Source: an uncultured Oscillospiraceae bacterium
Lineage (GTDB): Bacteria; Bacillota; Clostridia; Oscillospirales; Acutalibacteraceae
Length of the DNA: 64,000 nucleotides
Direction: 5' to 3'
Assembly (NCBI GenBank): GCA_902490735.1
Contig: CABUFC010000002.1
Coordinates: 124,001-188,000 of the forward strand
The stretch's first letter is position 1; the number at the start of each line of letters is the position of its first letter. A program made the translations under genes and the position numbers. Of this stretch, positions 1 through 8,345 are shown one piece after another. The notes beneath the pieces were generated by a model that ran no database searches, had not been told where the DNA came from, and saw nothing but the letters and a program-made list of their open reading frames with translations.

Positions 1-1
1 T

Positions 2-163
2 AAATATGTGGGCGAACTTAAAAAGAGCGATTCGGTATATTTGCGTGTAGACTATAAAGAGCTCGGCGTTGGTTCAAACGCTTGCGGCCCGGAAATTCTG
101 CCTAAATATACAATTCACGAAAAAAGATTTAATTTTGATTTTACTATATCTTTAATTAAATAA
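2..163 (+). CDS. beta-galactosidase (GH2), C-terminal fragment
   Basis: Only the last 53 codons are in the window; the gene begins upstream. The reading frame is open from base 2 and ends in TAA at 161-163. The tail contains GVGSNACGPEILPKY, which matches the conserved end of the beta-galactosidase small-chain domain of many Firmicutes GH2 enzymes (the 'GVGS.sCGP.llp.Y' block). The enzyme would hydrolyse terminal beta-galactosides. A rho-independent terminator follows directly. It converges with the GntR/LacI-type regulator, so it is a separate transcript, though its position beside the glycan operon suggests a shared carbohydrate theme. Family assignment rests on this short block only. Confidence 0.75.
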   Translation, partial: KYVGELKKSDSVYLRVDYKELGVGSNACGPEILPKYTIHEKRFNFDFTISLIK

Positions 164-190
164 AGCGGCGTTTTACGCCGCTTTATATTT
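162..190. terminator. bidirectional rho-independent terminator
   Basis: Perfect 9-bp arms AAAGCGGCG (162-170) and CGCCGCTTT (176-184) with loop TTTTA, followed by a T run on the plus strand and preceded by A/T-rich sequence serving the minus strand. It lies between the beta-galactosidase end and the convergent regulator. Confidence 0.85.
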
Positions 191-1256
191 TTACCGTAGA
201 ACCTCGTACGGTTAAGTGGTTAGATATTACCATGTCGTATAAAGGAGATTTTTTTCCTTCGTATATTTGAAGCACAACGTCTACTGCCGCTTTTGCAATA
301 TCGGAATAATTATACGAAATGGTGCTTAAAGCAGGTGTTGTGTACCTTCCTACAGGAAGATTGTCGTATCCTATAATTCCAACTCTTTCCGGAACTTTTA
401 TATTGTTCTTTTTTAAAAGGGACAAAATATTTACCGCAAATAGATCATTGTAACAAAAAAGACCAACTCGCTTTGTTTTTTGAAGCTCTCGAATTTCATT
501 AATAAAATGCGAAAGATTAATCTCCTTATCAGGTGTAAATTTAATTATTCTATCACTGTTAAACTCTATTCCTTTTTGATTAAGTTCATTTAAAAATCCG
601 GAAAGCCTGTTGTTTTCGTTATCGTCGTAGTAGTCTGGACCTATATAAAAAAGCTCGGTATAATTAAACGACAATAGATGATCAACTAAATGTTTGCCTG
701 ATTCATAATTGTTTATTCGTATATTTGGCATATTTGTATCGCCGATTTTACGGCCAATAAAAGCCATCGGCAAAGGATATCGTTTATAAAAATTGTAAAG
801 CTTTCGGTTCGTTGTAGCAAAGTTAATTACCGCCATAGCATGCATATTTATAAACTCATTCAGAATTTCCCGTTCTTTTTCAGCCGCATTACCGCTTACG
901 GAAATAATTAGTTTAATTCCTTTTTCGCTTAAATATTTGCTTATTTGTTCAATTATTTTCGAAATATAATCGTTGTTTATTTCGCGCGCGTGGAATCCTA
1001 TTATTTTGTTCGTCTTGTTTTTTAACAGCGCCGAATTTTTATCTGCAACACCATAAGTTATGTACCAAGTATTGCCAAGTAAATATAAATATCCGTCGTT
1101 CTTTAATTCGCAAAAAATCTTATAGGCTGTTGCAAACGCGATATTGTTTTGTTTTGAAAACCGGCGCACAGAAATAAAACGGGCTCCTGAAAGCCCGTAT
1201 TTTCCGGCTTTTATATCTTCTTTTGTGATTTTTTTAATATCAGCTTTTTTATTCAT
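183..1256 (-). CDS. GntR-type HTH / LacI-type sugar-sensing transcriptional regulator
   Basis: 357 aa. Residues about 1-70 form a GntR-like winged helix-turn-helix (…SVRRFSKQNNIAFATAYKIF…), and residues about 85-350 a LacI/periplasmic-binding-protein-like effector domain ending GIIGYDNLPVGRYTTPALST, typical of LacI/GalR proteins. The combination (GntR head, LacI body) is known from AraR of Bacillus. It should bind a sugar or sugar derivative and repress DNA binding or release. It is divergent from the glycan operon at 1397, and a perfect 9-bp inverted repeat lies in the shared promoter region. No convincing Shine-Dalgarno precedes the ATG at 1256, so the start is uncertain. The inducer cannot be read from the sequence. 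Confidence 0.85.
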   Translation of the reverse strand: MNKKADIKKITKEDIKAGKYGLSGARFISVRRFSKQNNIAFATAYKIFCELKNDGYLYLLGNTWYITYGVADKNSALLKNKTNKIIGFHAREINNDYISKIIEQISKYLSEKGIKLIISVSGNAAEKEREILNEFINMHAMAVINFATTNRKLYNFYKRYPLPMAFIGRKIGDTNMPNIRINNYESGKHLVDHLLSFNYTELFYIGPDYYDDNENNRLSGFLNELNQKGIEFNSDRIIKFTPDKEINLSHFINEIRELQKTKRVGLFCYNDLFAVNILSLLKKNNIKVPERVGIIGYDNLPVGRYTTPALSTISYNYSDIAKAAVDVVLQIYEGKKSPLYDMVISNHLTVRGSTVKI

Positions 1257-1297
1257 ATTTTAATTTTGACACAAACGATAAAAAAAGTCAATAATTT

Positions 1298-1320
1298 TAT
1301 ATCAAATTGCGTTTGATATA
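1298..1320. promoter_or_regulatory. palindromic operator, probably for the GntR/LacI regulator
   Basis: TATATCAAA (1298-1306), spacer TTGCG, TTTGATATA (1312-1320): a perfect 9-bp inverted repeat with 5-bp spacer in the divergent gap between the regulator and the glycan operon. Its size and place fit a dimeric repressor site controlling both directions. Assignment to the neighbouring regulator is inference. Confidence 0.7.
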
Positions 1321-1396
1321 TAGAATTTTTAAAAAATATCGCCACAAATTACAAAAATAGTTATACAATTAAGACGAAATAAAGGAGGAAAGCTTT

Positions 1397-2425
1397 ATGG
1401 CAAAACATACAATGGTAAGTTATTACGGACTTAATTACGAAGAACACGCAGAGAAAGATTTTATTGAAATGAAGGAGCACGGATGCGATACCGTTCTTCT
1501 TGCAATTACAGAATTCGATATGGATTTTTGGTTCCCTAACATTAATAATATAATTAAAACCGCGCACAAAGTGGGACTTCGCTGCATAGCCGACCTTTGG
1601 GGTATAGGCAAATATTTCGGCGGCGAGCAGGTTTCGCTGTTTTTACAAAACAATATTCACCACAGGCAGGTTTCTGCTTACACAGGCGAAGTATTAAATG
1701 CTGCATGCTTTAACACAAACGCTTTTCGCGATTATTTTACAGGGCTTTGTATGAAGCTTGCTAAAAACACCGAGATTGACGGATTTTTCTGGGACGAACC
1801 GCATTATTTGTATCCGAAGTCCTATGCGTCTATTACAGGCGGTTCCGGCGATGACTGGGCATGTCGCTGTCCCGAATGCATGAAGAAGTTCGAGGAATAT
1901 TACGGTTACGAAATGCCAAAATTTATGAACGACGATGTTAAGCAGTTCCGCTGGAGAGAGGCTTTAAAAACTCTTGCAGATTGCTCAAAGGCTATTAAAG
2001 AGTATAACAAAGATTTAGAGATAACATGCTGCGTTCACGCAACCAAAAACACTTATTATGTAACAGAGCTTCGCGGATACGACAATTGGGATATGGTAGC
2101 GGCTTGTCCGTATTTTGATGTATTTTCTTCCACAATAATCGCTTGGGGACTACCGGATAATTTCTTTAAAGACATTACCGAAAGAACTGTTGCCATGGCT
2201 AAAAAGTACGGCAAAGAAAGCGAACGCTGGATAATGGGCTACAATATAGCTCCCGACGATTACAGCCAGATAGACCACGTTGTTGATATGTATGAAGACT
2301 TAGGCGTTGACAGGCTTGCCACCTGGACCTACCGCGGCGGTTACGGAACGGTTGTTGCCGCAAAAGATCCGCTTAAACTGTGGGACAACATCGGCAGAAA
2401 CTTTAAAAGAGTTTTAAAAAAATAG
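1397..2425 (+). CDS. putative (beta/alpha)8-barrel glycoside hydrolase-like protein, family unknown
   Basis: 342 aa, no signal peptide, so cytoplasmic. A strong GGAGG-type site (AAAGGAGGAAAG) precedes the ATG. The pattern of alternating strands and helices, with GFFWDEPH (residues 129-136) at a strand end, looks like a TIM-barrel carbohydrate-active enzyme in which D133/E134 could be catalytic. A cluster CRCPEC (156-161) may bind a metal. First gene of an operon with a SIS protein (9-bp gap), sugar kinase and two more barrel proteins, which suggests action on an imported oligosaccharide. I do not recognise a named GH family; an isomerase or lyase role is also possible. Confidence 0.6.
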   Translation: MAKHTMVSYYGLNYEEHAEKDFIEMKEHGCDTVLLAITEFDMDFWFPNINNIIKTAHKVGLRCIADLWGIGKYFGGEQVSLFLQNNIHHRQVSAYTGEVLNAACFNTNAFRDYFTGLCMKLAKNTEIDGFFWDEPHYLYPKSYASITGGSGDDWACRCPECMKKFEEYYGYEMPKFMNDDVKQFRWREALKTLADCSKAIKEYNKDLEITCCVHATKNTYYVTELRGYDNWDMVAACPYFDVFSSTIIAWGLPDNFFKDITERTVAMAKKYGKESERWIMGYNIAPDDYSQIDHVVDMYEDLGVDRLATWTYRGGYGTVVAAKDPLKLWDNIGRNFKRVLKK

Positions 2426-2434
2426 GGTAAAATT

Positions 2435-3136
2435 ATGAGTGAATATTTAAATAATATTATAGGTATTTTACAAAGCATAGAAGAAACCGAAAGCGAAAAA
2501 ATGGACGAAATATCCGAAAAGGTTGCGGAAGTTATTAAAAACGACGGCCTTATCCACGTGTTTGGCTGCGGTCATTCGCACATTCCTGCGCTTGATACAT
2601 TTTACCGCGCAGGTGGACTTGCAAATGTTTCAGCCATGCTCGATACTGACCTCATGCTTCACAACGGCGCGGCAAAATCAAGCCGTATGGAGAAAATGAA
2701 GGGCATAGGCACTGAAATTTTCAGGCGCTATAAGGTTGAAAAAAAGGATATTATTTTTGCATTTTCAGCTTCGGGCAAAAATGAAGTGCCTTACGAACTT
2801 GCAACTGCCGCTCGTGAAAACGGCATATTTACCGTCGGAATTTCTTCTTCAAACTATTTTGACAATGGCGGCAAGCTGCATAAAGTTGTCGACCGTCATA
2901 TTGACTGCAAAATCCCTTACGGAGATGCAAGTATCGACGTAGGTGAAGCTAAAATGGGAGGCCTTTCAACAGCGGCATTTTGCTTTATTTTAAACAAAAT
3001 ACTGATAGACGGCGCAAAAAAAGCCGAAAGTGATGGATTTAAGCCGCCAATATATTTAAGCGGTAACATCGACGGCGGCAGAGAGCACAATATTGTACTT
3101 GAAAATAAATATCTTGGAAGGATCAAACATTTATGA
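2435..3136 (+). CDS. SIS-domain sugar-phosphate-binding protein (UPF0309-like)
   Basis: 233 aa. An N-terminal helical stretch is followed by a SIS domain: VFGCGHSHIPALDTFYRAGG (residues about 42-61) and the phosphosugar-binding FAFSASGKNEVP segment. The end, NIDGG.EHN…KY.GRIKHL, is the signature tail of UPF0309 proteins, related to phosphoheptose isomerases and amino-sugar isomerases. It would bind or isomerise a phosphorylated sugar in the cytoplasm. Its stop overlaps the start of the PfkB kinase by 4 bp (ATGA), so the two are translationally coupled and probably act in sequence on the same sugar. The substrate is unknown. Confidence 0.8.
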   Translation: MSEYLNNIIGILQSIEETESEKMDEISEKVAEVIKNDGLIHVFGCGHSHIPALDTFYRAGGLANVSAMLDTDLMLHNGAAKSSRMEKMKGIGTEIFRRYKVEKKDIIFAFSASGKNEVPYELATAARENGIFTVGISSSNYFDNGGKLHKVVDRHIDCKIPYGDASIDVGEAKMGGLSTAAFCFILNKILIDGAKKAESDGFKPPIYLSGNIDGGREHNIVLENKYLGRIKHL

Positions 3137-3951
3137 GAAAAATTACAGTTATCGGTCTTGTTGGTAACAGCGTATTTTTAAATGTTGATAAATTTCATGT
3201 CGGCGGCGAAACGGTTGAGGCGCACGGTATTCACCGCGAGCTTGGCGGAAAAGGCTTTAACCAAGCCGTTGCGGCCGCAAGGTTTGGAGCAGATGTTTGC
3301 TTTGTTTCTGCTGTAGGAAAAGACGAATGCAAAACCGAATGCGAAGCCTTTTTAAAAGACGAAGGCATAAAACCGATATTATTTGCAAAAGAAGAAGGCT
3401 CGGCGTTTGCGGCAATTATTACCGATGCTTCGGGCGCTAACAGAGTAACCGAATATATCGGTGCAAAGCTTGATATTCAAGATGTAGAAGCTATTCGTGA
3501 TGAAATTGCTTCGTCTGACATTTTAATGCTTTCAAACGAGGTCCCGCAGGAAGTTAACGAACTGGCGGCAGATATAGCATATAAAAACGGTGTTAAAATT
3601 ATTCTGAATCCGGCGCCGTACCGCAAGGCAAATAAAGATTATTTAGATAAGATTTTTCTTTTCACACCTAACGAATACGAAGCGAAGGATTTAGACGACT
3701 ATAAAAACGTTATTCAAACACTCGGAGCCAAGGGCTGTTTAATTAAGGAAACAGGTAAAATTGTTCCCGGGCTTAATTTAAAACCGGTAGATACAACCGG
3801 CGCAGGCGATACCTTTAACGGAGCTTTGGCGGCTTCACTTGTTTTAGACGGCGATATTTTAAAAGCGGTTGAAGTTGCAATAAAAGCTTCGGGTATAAGC
3901 GTAACAAAAAAAGGCGCGGTATCATCAATCCCGCGTAAAAATGAAATATAA
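3133..3951 (+). CDS. PfkB-family sugar kinase (ribokinase-like)
   Basis: 272 aa, slightly short for the family (about 300). Signature 1 is GGKGFNQAVAAARFGAD (from residue 38); signature 2 is DTTGAGDTFNGALAA (from residue 220) with catalytic base D226. FTPNEYEA is the typical central block. It phosphorylates a sugar or nucleoside with ATP. Starts inside the SIS gene's stop codon region (4-bp overlap). With SIS, GH20-like and barrel proteins around it, an amino-sugar or uncommon hexose substrate is likely, but the sequence does not fix it. Confidence 0.85.
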   Translation: MRKITVIGLVGNSVFLNVDKFHVGGETVEAHGIHRELGGKGFNQAVAAARFGADVCFVSAVGKDECKTECEAFLKDEGIKPILFAKEEGSAFAAIITDASGANRVTEYIGAKLDIQDVEAIRDEIASSDILMLSNEVPQEVNELAADIAYKNGVKIILNPAPYRKANKDYLDKIFLFTPNEYEAKDLDDYKNVIQTLGAKGCLIKETGKIVPGLNLKPVDTTGAGDTFNGALAASLVLDGDILKAVEVAIKASGISVTKKGAVSSIPRKNEI

Positions 3952-3965
3952 AAGGGGATATTATC

Positions 3966-5282
3966 ATGTTAAGAATTCCACAAAAGTTAGAAAAAAAAGA
4001 TGGACAGTTCGATCTGTCCGGCAAAAGCTTAAATCTTGGTTTTTCAGCAGAGCTCGACTATAGCTTTTTAGCAGAGCTTGCAGGATTAAGCTCGGTAAAA
4101 AGAGAAGAAGGCAAAGAAATCGTAGCATATGTTGGCGAAAAAGCTAATCTTTCCTGCGAATACGATTCAGAAGAAGCCTATGCTTTAAATATTGACAATA
4201 ACGGCATTACAGTTGCGGCCAACACCGAAAAAGGTCTTTCGCAAGGCATAAAAATGTTGGCTGTTTTATATAGAAAGTACGGCAGCAACATTCCTGCACT
4301 TAATATTCAGGATGCTCCGGCAATTAAATTCAGAGGCACACATATTTGTATTTTTAATCCGCTTGACGGCACCGAAAAAGACGACACTTCGCCGGCTTCT
4401 GTTAAAGAGCTTATTTTAAACGTCGCACTGGCCGGATATAACTATGTGTTTTTAGAGTTTTGGGGAATGTTCCCTTACAAAAAAATGCCTTATGCATGCT
4501 GGCCTCACAGTGAGTACACAAGACCTGTAGTAGAAGACCTTATCTCTTATATAATAGATAAGCTTCACATTACGCCTCTTCCTTGCCAAAACCTTACAAG
4601 CCACGCCGGCTGGAGCCGCATTGCATCCCGTAAGCACGTTGTATTAGATCAGCGCCCGGATCTTAGCGATATGTGGATCCCCGGCGGTTGGTGCTTTGCT
4701 ACGGAGAATCCAGACACAAAAGAGTTTTTAAAGAATGTTATGGACGATCTTATCGAAACATTCAGAAATCCCCCGTATTTCCATGTTTCCTGCGATAAAT
4801 GCTTTGGCTTTGGCTCAACCGAAGAAGACAGAACTAAACCAGCCGACGGACTCTTTATGACCCACCTTTGCAATCTTAACACTTACTTGCAGTCTAAGGG
4901 CGTTCGCATGGTTATGTGGGGAGATATGCTCTATTCTTCAATGGATTCACTTTACTGGAAACCCAACCCGATTATTGCCGATCAGCTTCCTAAAAACATC
5001 CTTATCAATATTTGGACACACAATGATGTTGGCGAATATTGGGCAGATATAGATTATTTTGAAAGCAGAGGCTACGAAACCATCTATTCGCCTTTCATCA
5101 ATAAAAAGGGTACCGAAAGCATGGTTAAGCTTTGCGCTAACAAAAACAGCCTTGGTATTCTTCAAACCACATGGCACAGACCAAAACTTGCTTTACCTAA
5201 CGTAATTTACTGTGGCGCGCTTTGCTGGTGCGGATACATTCCTTCTGACAAGGAGATAAAAAAACATGAAAGCATGTTTTAA
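3966..5282 (+). CDS. GH20-like (beta-N-acetylhexosaminidase-related) protein with altered catalytic pair
   Basis: 438 aa, no signal peptide. Residues 1-115 resemble the alpha/beta GH20b domain that precedes GH20 barrels (…GITVAANTEKGLSQGIKML…), and residues about 120-420 form the barrel (FRGTHICIF, LEFWGMFPYK, MVMWGDML). In GH20-like enzymes the catalytic strand reads 'FHIGxDE'; here it is FHVSCDKCFGFG with D277 kept and the acid/base Glu replaced by K278. This argues for a changed reaction or a non-catalytic binding role. RBS AAAGGGGATATTATC precedes the ATG. The 3' end overlaps the next gene by 17 bp. Confidence 0.6.
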   Translation: MLRIPQKLEKKDGQFDLSGKSLNLGFSAELDYSFLAELAGLSSVKREEGKEIVAYVGEKANLSCEYDSEEAYALNIDNNGITVAANTEKGLSQGIKMLAVLYRKYGSNIPALNIQDAPAIKFRGTHICIFNPLDGTEKDDTSPASVKELILNVALAGYNYVFLEFWGMFPYKKMPYACWPHSEYTRPVVEDLISYIIDKLHITPLPCQNLTSHAGWSRIASRKHVVLDQRPDLSDMWIPGGWCFATENPDTKEFLKNVMDDLIETFRNPPYFHVSCDKCFGFGSTEEDRTKPADGLFMTHLCNLNTYLQSKGVRMVMWGDMLYSSMDSLYWKPNPIIADQLPKNILINIWTHNDVGEYWADIDYFESRGYETIYSPFINKKGTESMVKLCANKNSLGILQTTWHRPKLALPNVIYCGALCWCGYIPSDKEIKKHESMF

Positions 5283-6531
5283 TGCGTGTGCCGAACATGA
5301 TTTGCGGCTGTTGCCGTTTAGCCCCTGCTACGAGCGAGACAATCTTGAAATAAGAGCAGCGGCTTACAATAGCGGCGCATATGGCAGTATTACATTTGAG
5401 TTTTATTTAGATGACGCAAAAATAGGAGAAAGCACGGTTGCCGCCGAAAGCGGCAGCTATGCTTTCGCTAAGGCTCAAAAAGAAATGGCGGGCCTTGCAG
5501 GCGAACACACCGTAACCGTTAAAATGAGTTCCAAAGACGGTGAAGTTATAAATACCTGTATGACAAAGCCGCTTACTGTATTAAAAAAGAAAAAGCCGCT
5601 TTTAGACGGCGGATTTATAATGATTGGTCCCCCTAACGACAGGGAATTCTGTATGGACTATAAAGACGATTTAAAAAATATGACCGACGATGATTGGCGC
5701 CGGTATATTTCAGAAATGTATAAATACGGTCAAAAGGTAATTATTATAAATGTTGCTTGCCAGTATTTAACTATTGAAAGCCGCGAAATCGTTGCGCACT
5801 ATCCGTCAAAGCTTCACAAAAAGTCGGACATAAAAGCGTATGACCCGATAGAGGCAATCTTCAGCGAAGCTGATAAAAACGGCATGGAGATTTTTCTTGG
5901 TATCGGCAATAATTACGGCCATATGGGAACACCCGATGAAGTAGACGAGCTTCTTTTAAGATATAATAATCATAAGTCGTTTTATGGCTGGTATTTAGCA
6001 TACGAGCATCCGTGCGACGATGATTTTACTGCCGACGCCTACAAAGAGCAGATGAAGCTTGCCCGGCACATAATAAAAGTCGATCCGGTAAAACCTATAA
6101 TGCTGTCCCCTCACGGTATGCCGGCAGACTGGGTTTTGGACATTTTTGCCAACACCCCCGAAATTGACATCTTTATGCCGCAGGATTGTGTGGGTCAATC
6201 AAGACTTGACATTAAAGGAAGCCGAGAAATGCACGAAAAAATGTATAAAATGTGCAAATCTTCCCATAAACATTTGTGGGCCAACTGCGAAAGCTTTAAT
6301 ATTAATTTTGACGTTAAAAGACTTTGGCCTAGATACAAAAACGGCGGTATGGATGGCGAAGAAGGCTTTGTTCAGCAAATTGAAACCGTTACGCCATATA
6401 CCGAAAAAACACTTAACTTTATGTTTACCGGATTTTTTACACCACCTGATTTTGAGCCGAAAATCGGCTGTGATTTAGCAATAAAACAATATAATGAATA
6501 TAAAGCCTACGCAGATAAAATTAACAAATAA
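5266..6531 (+). CDS. DUF4434-like barrel protein with N-terminal beta-sandwich
   Basis: 421 aa. Residues 1-105 look like an Ig/beta-sandwich domain (AAYNSGAYGSITFEFYLDD, then EHTVTVKMSS). Residues about 115-415 resemble a DUF4434-type putative glycosidase barrel with GWYLAYEHPCDDD (about 237-249) and PIMLSPHG. No signal peptide. The start is supported by AAGGAGATAAAAAAAC just before ATG, inside the end of the upstream gene (17-bp overlap), which indicates tight coupling. Last gene of the operon, followed by a strong terminator. Substrate unknown; barrel glycosidase is an inference from fold pattern. Confidence 0.6.
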   Translation: MKACFNACAEHDLRLLPFSPCYERDNLEIRAAAYNSGAYGSITFEFYLDDAKIGESTVAAESGSYAFAKAQKEMAGLAGEHTVTVKMSSKDGEVINTCMTKPLTVLKKKKPLLDGGFIMIGPPNDREFCMDYKDDLKNMTDDDWRRYISEMYKYGQKVIIINVACQYLTIESREIVAHYPSKLHKKSDIKAYDPIEAIFSEADKNGMEIFLGIGNNYGHMGTPDEVDELLLRYNNHKSFYGWYLAYEHPCDDDFTADAYKEQMKLARHIIKVDPVKPIMLSPHGMPADWVLDIFANTPEIDIFMPQDCVGQSRLDIKGSREMHEKMYKMCKSSHKHLWANCESFNINFDVKRLWPRYKNGGMDGEEGFVQQIETVTPYTEKTLNFMFTGFFTPPDFEPKIGCDLAIKQYNEYKAYADKINK

Positions 6532-6532
6532 A

Positions 6533-6565
6533 AAAATACCGAAGCTTTAATCGCTTCGGTATTTT
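6533..6565. terminator. bidirectional rho-independent terminator
   Basis: Arms AAAATACCGAAGC (6533-6545) and GCTTCGGTATTTT (6553-6565), perfectly complementary, 7-nt loop. It ends the glycan operon (+) and the convergent permease gene (-). Confidence 0.9.
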
Positions 6566-6573
6566 AATTTGTC

Positions 6574-7965
6574 TTATTTATCTTCAGCCGCTTTCTTCTT
6601 TTTGCCGCCTAAGATTAAGTTTAATATAATGCCGAGAATCAAAGCGCAAGCAACTGATGTGATTGTGATTGTGGTGTCTTGTCCAAATGTGAATGTCAAG
6701 GAAAGGCCACCGATACCGGCTATTAAAATTGAGGAGACTACAAAGAGGTTTTTATTATCTTCGAGATCAACTTTTTGGATCATCTTAAGACCGCTAACAG
6801 CGATAAATCCGTAAAGTGTTATACATACGCCGCCCATTACACATGAGGGGATTGAATCAAGCAGTGCAACGAAGGGGGATACGAAAGATATAAGCATTGC
6901 AAGTATGGATGTTGCAAATATTGTAAGTACGGAAGCATTTTTTGTAATAGCTACGCATCCAACGGATTCGCCGTATGTTGTGTTGGGGCAGCCACCAAAA
7001 ACGGCACCGGCCATTGAACCTACGCCGTCACCTAACAGTGTGCGGGAAAGGCCGGGATCTTCAAGAAGATCTCTTTCAATAATTGACGAGAGGTTTTTGT
7101 GATCTGCAATGTGCTCGGCAAATACTACAAATGCAACCGGGATGTAAGCTGCTGCGATTGTTCCGACATATCCGGCATTTAGATGCTTAAATCCGTCCAT
7201 TGCTTTCACAAAGGTGAATTCAGGTAATGATATAAACGATCCGAATGTTACACCGTCTGCAAAGAGTGCTTTAAAGGGAGCAAAATCAATTATCTGTAAT
7301 GAAGCGTTTCCGGTTTTGATGCCGATAAATGTAAAGATTAATGCAACTATGTATCCGCAGATAATACCGATAATAAAAGGTATAAGTCTTACGCCTTTTT
7401 TTCCGTAAACAGAGCAAAGAGTTACTACTAATAATGTTACAAGTCCGCAAATTAAAGCAATATAATTTGCACCGGCGTCTGCGGCTTGAGTGTCGGTTTT
7501 TAACATATCGCCTACAGCATTGCCCGCAAGAGAAAGTCCGATTATAGCAACAGTAGGGCCAATTACAACTGCCGGCATAATTTTGTTAATCCATTTAACT
7601 CCGGCAAGTTTAACGATTATTGCTATTAAAACATATACAAGACCGGCAAATATAGCACCGAGAATCAGTCCTAAAAACCCAAGGGCTGCATATGTGCCGG
7701 CACCTGCAAAGGCCGAGAACATCGAGCCGATAAAGGCAAACGAAGAACCTAAAAATACAGGGCTGTTAAACTTGGTGAAAAGTAAGTATACAATTGTGCC
7801 CACGCCTGCACCGAATAATGCTGCGGAAGCAGTCATTCCGTTGCCGACAATTGCAGGGACGGCAATTGTTGCAGCCATTATGGCTAAAAGCTGCTGGAAC
7901 GCGAAGATGATAAGTTGTCCGAATTTTGGCTTGTCTTTTACATCGTAGATAAGTTTCAAAACCAT
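6574..7965 (-). CDS. uraA: uracil permease (NCS2 / UraA family)
   Basis: 463 aa with about 14 hydrophobic segments. It starts VLKLIYDVKDKPKFGQ and has the NCS2 features GSSFAFIGS, VVIGPTVAIIGLSLAG and FGGCPNTTYGESVG. The GSSFAFIG block is typical of uracil rather than xanthine/urate members. It imports uracil with protons across the cytoplasmic membrane. A perfect AGGAGG (complement of 7969-7974) lies before the ATG. The gene is monocistronic, with its own promoter and a 155-nt leader that folds as a PyrR-type attenuator, which independently supports a pyrimidine substrate. Confidence 0.9.
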   Translation of the reverse strand: MVLKLIYDVKDKPKFGQLIIFAFQQLLAIMAATIAVPAIVGNGMTASAALFGAGVGTIVYLLFTKFNSPVFLGSSFAFIGSMFSAFAGAGTYAALGFLGLILGAIFAGLVYVLIAIIVKLAGVKWINKIMPAVVIGPTVAIIGLSLAGNAVGDMLKTDTQAADAGANYIALICGLVTLLVVTLCSVYGKKGVRLIPFIIGIICGYIVALIFTFIGIKTGNASLQIIDFAPFKALFADGVTFGSFISLPEFTFVKAMDGFKHLNAGYVGTIAAAYIPVAFVVFAEHIADHKNLSSIIERDLLEDPGLSRTLLGDGVGSMAGAVFGGCPNTTYGESVGCVAITKNASVLTIFATSILAMLISFVSPFVALLDSIPSCVMGGVCITLYGFIAVSGLKMIQKVDLEDNKNLFVVSSILIAGIGGLSLTFTFGQDTTITITSVACALILGIILNLILGGKKKKAAEDK

Positions 7966-8014
7966 CTACCTCCTCATAAAAAATTATATTTCAAAGCAAA
8001 TGCTTTAAAAAACA

Positions 8015-8108
8015 TAAAAAAATAACCTTGCCTCACCGACAAGATTTTACACAAACTAAACGCAAGGTCCTTGCGCATTTATGAACATTTGTCGGCATCT
8101 CTGTACCG
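8015..8108 (-). promoter_or_regulatory. PyrR-type attenuator in the uracil permease leader
   Basis: Read on the minus strand: hairpin CGGTA-CAGAGA-TGCCG (8108-8093) has a CNGNGA hexaloop as in PyrR-binding (anti-antiterminator) hairpins. Its 3' arm overlaps GCCGACAA (8096-8089), which can instead pair with TTGTCGGT (8042-8035) as antiterminator. That pairing competes with downstream stems ending in GCAAGG (8031-8026), followed by a T-rich run (complement of 8016-8022). Three mutually exclusive pairings before a U tract is the textbook PyrR layout; UMP-loaded PyrR would favour termination. Confidence 0.7.
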
Positions 8109-8128
8109 TCTTAAAACTGTTTTTACAA

Positions 8129-8156
8129 GTATAACACACGCATTCCAAAAAGTAAA
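8129..8156 (-). promoter_or_regulatory. sigma-A-type promoter of uraA
   Basis: Minus strand TTTACT (8156-8151), 16-bp spacer, TATACT (8134-8129). Transcription would begin near 8122, giving a leader of about 155 nt that contains the attenuator. Confidence 0.6.
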
Positions 8157-8260
8157 GAGTTTTTATTAAAAAATTTCAAAATTTATTTTTTTAGACATTT
8201 TTCATGAAAAATCGATAAATATATTAAAAAAGCAATCACGTTTCAATTGTTTTTTTCGTA

Positions 8261-8289
8261 TTGACAAAAAAAGAATATTAGTATAAAAT
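8261..8289 (+). promoter_or_regulatory. sigma-A-type promoter of the envelope operon
   Basis: TTGACA (8261-8266), 17-bp spacer, TAAAAT (8284-8289), about 57 bp before the ABC exporter ATG. The rest of the 8160-8345 gap is AT-rich with no gene seen. Confidence 0.7.
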
Positions 8290-8345
8290 ATATTTTAGAA
8301 TATTATATAAAGCTATATTATACTTTGTTTTACGGGAAGTTATTC

